This document shows positions 60,402-64,000 of a DNA stretch of 64,000 nucleotides, piece by piece. The position numbers were made by a program, and so were the translations under genes. The notes beneath the pieces were generated by a model. It was not told the DNA's origin, made no database searches, and worked only from the letters and a program-made list of their open reading frames with translations. Source of the stretch: Actinomadura sp. NAK00032 (GTDB taxonomy: Bacteria > Actinomycetota > Actinomycetes > Streptosporangiales > Streptosporangiaceae); assembly GCF_013364275.1 (NCBI RefSeq), contig NZ_CP054932.1, forward strand, positions 3,844,001-3,908,000, in the 5' to 3' direction. Each line of letters starts with the position of its first letter. The stretch's first letter is position 1.

Positions 60402-61823
60402 ATGAGCGAGACGTTCGCGGACCTCGTCGCGTGCGAGGACGTGCTGATGTTCGTCAACGCTGCGATCACCTCGACCGGGCAGCGGGAGTTCCACGGCGAC
60501 CGGGCGGAGCAGCGGCTCAGCCTCGGGTTCCTGCACGAGTACATGCTGGAGAACTACCGCGAGGTGTACGCGGCCGCGCTGGCGCTGGACGTCAACGACC
60601 ACAACGCGGCGATCATCGTCCGGAACCTGCTGGTGCGGGCGGGGGACGTCGGGGTCGAGCGGCGCCGGAAGGAAGGGCGGCTGATCGCGCGGCGGTTGCA
60701 GGGGATGCCGCGGCAGCGCGTGTACCGGGTCTTCCGGGAGCTGCGGCGGCTCGGGGTGAACAACCGGCGGACGCGCGCCATCATCCGCGACTGGATGGCC
60801 GGCCGCCGCGACCCCGCGTTCGACCTCGTGAAGTACCGGGGAGCGGTGAAGGACGTCGCACGGCACGCGCACCTGCGGTTCGACCGGGAGCAGCACGACT
60901 TCCTGTTCGCGCCGCGGGCGGTGAAGGCGTTCCAGACGCCGATCTTCGAGCAGTGGCGCCGGGCGCACTACGAGCAGGCCGCGATCTACGAGCTGCCGTA
61001 CACGGTCGCGGAAGGGTTCGCGGCCAAGCACGGGATACCGCGCGAGGTGTTCCTGGAGCGGATCGAGCACCGGATGACGCGGCTGGAGCGGCTGCGCATG
61101 CAGGGCGCCGGCGTCCGCGCGGACCTGGGGGAGATGCCGCTGACGCGGCTCGCGTCGTACGTGCTGTCCCTGCCGCTGGACGAGCGGGCGGCGCGGCGCG
61201 CCGAGCTGTCGCGGGCGCTGCGCACCGCCGCCAGGCGGGTCGCCGGGCCGGCGCGCGGGTCGTGGGGCCGGGTCGCCGCCGTGCTGGACGACAGCTACTC
61301 CTCCCTCGGATCGGGGGAGAAGCGGCGCCGCCCGCTGGCGGTCGCGCTCGCCGTGCACTACCTGCTGGAGGCGCTGGCGAAGGAGTACACGCCGCTGTGG
61401 ACGTCGGGCCGCACCGACGAGCTGCTGCTCTACCCGTCCGGCCCGACACCGCTCGGCCTGCGGATCATCGACGCGCTGGACACCGCCCCCGAGCGGCTCC
61501 TCATCGTCTCCGACGGCTGGGACAACGCCCCGCCCGGCCTCGCCGCCGACGTGCTGCGGGTCTGGCGGACCCGGCTCGACCCGGGCCACCGGCGGGCGCC
61601 CGGCCACCGGACGCTGATCGTGCACCTCAACCCGGTGTACGACGCGGACGGCTTCGAGGTGCGGCGGCTGGCCCCGGCCGTCCCGACGGCGGGCGTCCGC
61701 GACGCCGAGAACCTGGCCACGCTGGTGGAGCTGGCGAGGTTCGCCGAGGGCCGGGTCGGGCTCGCCAAGCTGCGGGCCCACCTCGACGACCGGGTCGCCC
61801 GGTTCCTGGGAGCGCCGGCATGA
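60402..61823 (+). CDS. Ro60/TROVE-like protein with vWA domain
   Basis: A 473-residue protein. Residues about 1-250 are a series of helices rich in Arg and Leu, as in the RNA-binding ring of Ro60-type TROVE proteins. At 294-301 VLDDSYSS supplies a complete DxSxS MIDAS, followed by PLAVALAVHYLLEALAKEY and RLLIVSDGWDNAP, as in the vWA half of Ro60. Bacterial Ro60 binds Y RNA and helps RNA quality control. The first part is more diverged than known Rsr proteins. The stop overlaps the next start (ATGA). No Y-RNA-like gene was identified. Confidence 0.65.
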   Translation: MSETFADLVACEDVLMFVNAAITSTGQREFHGDRAEQRLSLGFLHEYMLENYREVYAAALALDVNDHNAAIIVRNLLVRAGDVGVERRRKEGRLIARRLQGMPRQRVYRVFRELRRLGVNNRRTRAIIRDWMAGRRDPAFDLVKYRGAVKDVARHAHLRFDREQHDFLFAPRAVKAFQTPIFEQWRRAHYEQAAIYELPYTVAEGFAAKHGIPREVFLERIEHRMTRLERLRMQGAGVRADLGEMPLTRLASYVLSLPLDERAARRAELSRALRTAARRVAGPARGSWGRVAAVLDDSYSSLGSGEKRRRPLAVALAVHYLLEALAKEYTPLWTSGRTDELLLYPSGPTPLGLRIIDALDTAPERLLIVSDGWDNAPPGLAADVLRVWRTRLDPGHRRAPGHRTLIVHLNPVYDADGFEVRRLAPAVPTAGVRDAENLATLVELARFAEGRVGLAKLRAHLDDRVARFLGAPA

Positions 61824-62962
61824 CGTTCGATCTGGACGGCCTGGAGACGGGCCCGGCGCAGGTGTGGGGTTCGGTGCGGCTCGTCCCGCTCATCCGCGAC
61901 GAGCCCGTCCCCAACCTGCGGTTGCACCGCAAGGTGTACGCCGAGCCGGTGTCGGTCGTCGACGTGGGCGACGCGTACTACGTGTCGTTCGTCCCGCACG
62001 CCTTCGTGGCGGCATGGGACGACGGCGACCAGCTGCCGGGCGCCTCCTACGGGACGCGGCTGGTGGAGCGCGAGAGCGGCCAGGCGCCGCCGCGCATCCC
62101 GGTGCGGGTCGTGCGGCGCATGGCGCGGAAGGCGGACCGGAACCGGCTCCGCTTCCTGCCTCTGCACCTGGCCGTCGAGGGCTACCTCGCGCTGCACTTC
62201 GGCGGCCCGGAGATCGCCTGGGAGGAGTGGGCGCGCCGGGCCGTCGCCCGCGGCCTGTCGCCCCGCTGCGAGGAGGCCTACACCGGGCTTCAGGTGCGGG
62301 GACTGGAGGACGCGCTGAGGGTCTTCGAGATCCATCCGGGGCAGTGCGGCGTCCTGGTCTACGTCGCGGACTCCCTGGCCAGCGCGTTCGCCGTCCCGCA
62401 TCCCGACGACTACCGCGCACTGCACCCGACGCTGGTCGAGGACCTCTTCGGTGAGCTGATCTACATGTACGGCCTGCTGGGCGCCCCCGCGGGCGACCTG
62501 TCCGGCCGCATCGACGGCACCGGGATCCGCTCCCTGGCCGACCTGCGGGCCGCGGCCGAACTCCAGCGGGAGGAGTGGGCGTCGTTCCACGACGCGGTGA
62601 TGGCCGGGCAGCTGTTCGACCAGGACGGGACGCGCCAGGTCGTCCAGCACCTGCACGGGTTCGAGCTCGCGCGGTTCCTGCCGTCGTTCGCGCCGCGCGC
62701 CGAGAACCACATCGGCGAGACGATCACCGACGGGGACGGCCGGGTCGCCTACCTCAAGTCGTTCCGGCTGTCGGACACGCAGGTCAGGCGCGGCTACCTG
62801 CTGCGCAGGCTCGCCGAGCACGACTGGCGGCTGAGCGCCACCGCCGCGGCCCTCGGCACCGATGAGGGGTCGCTGGCGCTGCGCCTGGAGCGGGCGGGGT
62901 TCGGGTACCTGCTGCGGCAGGACGTCCTCGACCACTACCGGGCGCGGCGGCGGGCTACCTGA
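61820..62962 (+). CDS. ARPP-like protein with C-terminal HTH, partner of the Ro60-like gene
   Basis: A 380-residue protein. The N-terminal about 100 residues (VWGSVRLVPLIRDEPVPNLRLHRKVY, YYVSFVPHAFVAAWDD) resemble the ARPP domains described by Burroughs and Aravind from RNA-repair and conflict gene neighbourhoods; I recall this from memory and rate it moderate. A middle region (RFLPLHLAVEGYLALHFGGPEIAW, EDLFGELIYMYGLLG) is helical. The end, RLAEHDWRLSATAAALGTDEGSLALRLERAGFGYLL, is a FIS-like HTH. ATGA overlap links it to the Ro60-like gene. It ends tail-to-tail, overlapping the deacetylase gene by eight bases. Confidence 0.6.
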   Translation: MTFDLDGLETGPAQVWGSVRLVPLIRDEPVPNLRLHRKVYAEPVSVVDVGDAYYVSFVPHAFVAAWDDGDQLPGASYGTRLVERESGQAPPRIPVRVVRRMARKADRNRLRFLPLHLAVEGYLALHFGGPEIAWEEWARRAVARGLSPRCEEAYTGLQVRGLEDALRVFEIHPGQCGVLVYVADSLASAFAVPHPDDYRALHPTLVEDLFGELIYMYGLLGAPAGDLSGRIDGTGIRSLADLRAAAELQREEWASFHDAVMAGQLFDQDGTRQVVQHLHGFELARFLPSFAPRAENHIGETITDGDGRVAYLKSFRLSDTQVRRGYLLRRLAEHDWRLSATAAALGTDEGSLALRLERAGFGYLLRQDVLDHYRARRRAT

Positions 62963-63767
62963 GGCCGGCGAACAGGTCCTCCTCCTTGTCCGGGGCCTCG
63001 ACGCGGCAGAAGTGCCGCACGAACGCCTCGAACGAGAACGCCGCGCGCTGCATCTCCTCCGGCATCCGCAGCAGGAAGATGTTCTCGCCCTGGCTGGCGT
63101 GCGCCTCCAGGGCCTTGCGCTTGGCGTCCACGTGCGCGGACACGTCGACCGCGCTGGTGATCAGCTCGTCGGGGGTGCCGAAGTCCTCCGGCGGGTCGAA
63201 GTCGATCTCCACGCCGGCCTCCCGGACGGCGTCGAACATCTGCTTGATGCCCGAGCGGGGGATCGCGGTGTAGTACAGCTTGTCGGGCACGCCGCCGCGC
63301 TCCGCGGCGGCCAGCGCGATGCGGTGCGCCTGGATGTGGTCGGGGTGCCCGTAGCCGCCGTTCTCGTCGTAGGTGACGACGACCTGCGGCCGGTACCGCT
63401 CCATCAGCTCGGCCAGCCGCCCGGCGGACTCGTCGAGCGGGACGTTCGCGAACGCGCGCGGGTCGTCGTTGGTCGCCCAGCCGTCCATGCCGGAATCGCG
63501 GTAGCCGAGCAGCTCCAGGTGGCCGATGTCGAGCAGCGCCGCCGACTCGCGCAGCTCCCCGAGGCGGCGCCGCGCGACCTCCTCGGCGTCGTGGCCCGGC
63601 TCGCCGGGCTTCACACCGCCGGAGTCGTCGCCCTGCTCGCCGTTGGTGCAGGTGACCAGCACCGTCCGGATGCCCTCGGCGGCGCTGCGGGCGAGCAGCC
63701 CGCCCGTTCCGAGCACCTCGTCGTCAGGGTGGGCGTGGACGGCCATCAGCGTGAGTTCGTGCGTCAT
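62955..63767 (-). CDS. PIG-L family deacetylase (MshB/Mca-type)
   Basis: A 270-residue zinc deacetylase. The metal motif AHPDDE at 12-17 and the later HPDH in GGYGHPDHIQAH are intact. VTCTNGEQGDDSGG and VDVSAHVDAKRKALEAHASQ are typical of the MshB/Mca branch, which handles GlcNAc-inositol or mycothiol conjugates in actinobacteria. Whether it is Mca, MshB or another PIG-L enzyme cannot be told from this alone; at 270 residues it is a little short for both. It is convergent with the ARPP-like gene. Confidence 0.82.
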   Translation of the reverse strand: MTHELTLMAVHAHPDDEVLGTGGLLARSAAEGIRTVLVTCTNGEQGDDSGGVKPGEPGHDAEEVARRRLGELRESAALLDIGHLELLGYRDSGMDGWATNDDPRAFANVPLDESAGRLAELMERYRPQVVVTYDENGGYGHPDHIQAHRIALAAAERGGVPDKLYYTAIPRSGIKQMFDAVREAGVEIDFDPPEDFGTPDELITSAVDVSAHVDAKRKALEAHASQGENIFLLRMPEEMQRAAFSFEAFVRHFCRVEAPDKEEDLFAGLR

Positions 63768-63824
63768 CCGGGCTCCTCAAAGGGTTTCGGCCGTCCACCC
63801 TACGTGCCTGTCCCGCGAAGTCGA

Positions 63825-64000
63825 TCAGACCTGGGACGTGGATTCCGCGGGCGACAGGTCCGCGACCGTCAGCGGGTGCGCGGGCGCGTCGAAGGGGAAG
63901 GTGGACGACGACCGCAACCCGTCCAGCATGAGCAGCTCGCCGGGGGCGAGGAGCCGCCAGCCGGGGTCGTCGTCCATCCGCTCGCTGGCGAGCACGACCG
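63825..64000 (-). CDS. Class II glutamine amidotransferase, EgtC-like, copy 2 (N-terminal part outside window)
   Basis: Reading from the right edge, 57 codons end at the stop at 63825: VVLASERMDDDPGWRLLAPG, then ELLMLDGLRSSSTFPFDAP and AHPLTVADLS. This matches residues about 220-270 of the amidotransferase at 38400 (VVIASEPMDDDPGWRLLEPG). The catalytic N-terminus lies beyond the window. It lies upstream of the PIG-L deacetylase gene on the same strand, with a gap of 57 bases. Confidence 0.75.
   Translation of the reverse strand, partial: VVLASERMDDDPGWRLLAPGELLMLDGLRSSSTFPFDAPAHPLTVADLSPAESTSQV

Overview
The window is about 64 kb of very GC-rich, densely coding DNA from an actinomycete. Marker families are two F420-type LLM flavin enzymes, a DDN-type deazaflavin-dependent reductase, a DUF5753 regulator, a PIG-L deacetylase of the mycothiol type, a small actinobacterial HTH protein, many GTG/TTG starts and ATGA-coupled gene pairs. 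A filamentous Streptosporangiales/Thermomonosporaceae-like chromosome is my inference. I see no rRNA, tRNA, CRISPR array, intact transposase or integrase.

Layout. 0-7.7 kb: the end of an HrpA-type helicase, a proline iminopeptidase, a leaderless coiled-coil protein, a hotdog thioesterase-like protein and a stand-alone ABC ATPase. 7.7-12.5 kb: a tightly coupled four-gene minus-strand cassette with an SF1 helicase, a RecB/Cas4-like nuclease carrying Fe-S-type cysteines, and two proteins I cannot place. 12.6-18.7 kb: single metabolic genes (methyltransferase, VOC protein, NAD-dependent dehydrogenase, APH-like kinase, DDN-type reductase, PaaI thioesterase), a DUF5753 regulator and a one-domain HPF-like protein. 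18.7-23.1 kb: an ABC-2 exporter (two permeases and an ATPase) divergent from a two-component system. 23.1-25.4 kb: LLM oxidoreductase divergent from a TetR regulator with a zinc-finger-like tail, then a DUF4291 protein.

25.4-37.7 kb is the most accessory-looking part. It holds a DUF6504 gene under a LexA/SOS box, a double-MazG protein, two copies of an unrecognised cysteine-motif family, citrate synthase, a TenA-like protein, a Ser/Thr kinase, an aldo/keto reductase, an HTH protein, a membrane protein, a 1.16 kb non-coding stretch with 10-bp and 19-bp tandem repeats, and a frameshifted AraC regulator beside a cupin dioxygenase. Three of these genes share a promoter-like motif pair at identical spacing.

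37.7-47.7 kb: an EgtC-like amidotransferase, a DUF2786 protein, an acyl-CoA synthetase, an AlkZ-like winged-helix protein, a siderophore-interacting protein, and a secreted RlpA-like protein with a long leader. 47.8-55 kb: a catabolic locus with an IclR regulator, a benzoylformate-decarboxylase-like enzyme and an SDR, divergent from a complete ribose-type ABC importer; a palindrome lies between the two arms. 55-60 kb: LLM enzyme, a GNAT/APH pair divergent from acyl-CoA dehydrogenase/TetR, and a VOC protein. 60.4-63 kb: a coupled pair consisting of a Ro60/TROVE-like vWA protein and a second protein with an ARPP-like N-terminus and a terminal HTH, ending tail-to-tail with the PIG-L deacetylase. 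The right edge cuts a second EgtC-like amidotransferase.

Best candidates for undescribed biology are the nuclease-helicase cassette, the Ro60-like pair, the duplicated cysteine-motif family with its shared promoter, and the 19-bp repeat field.
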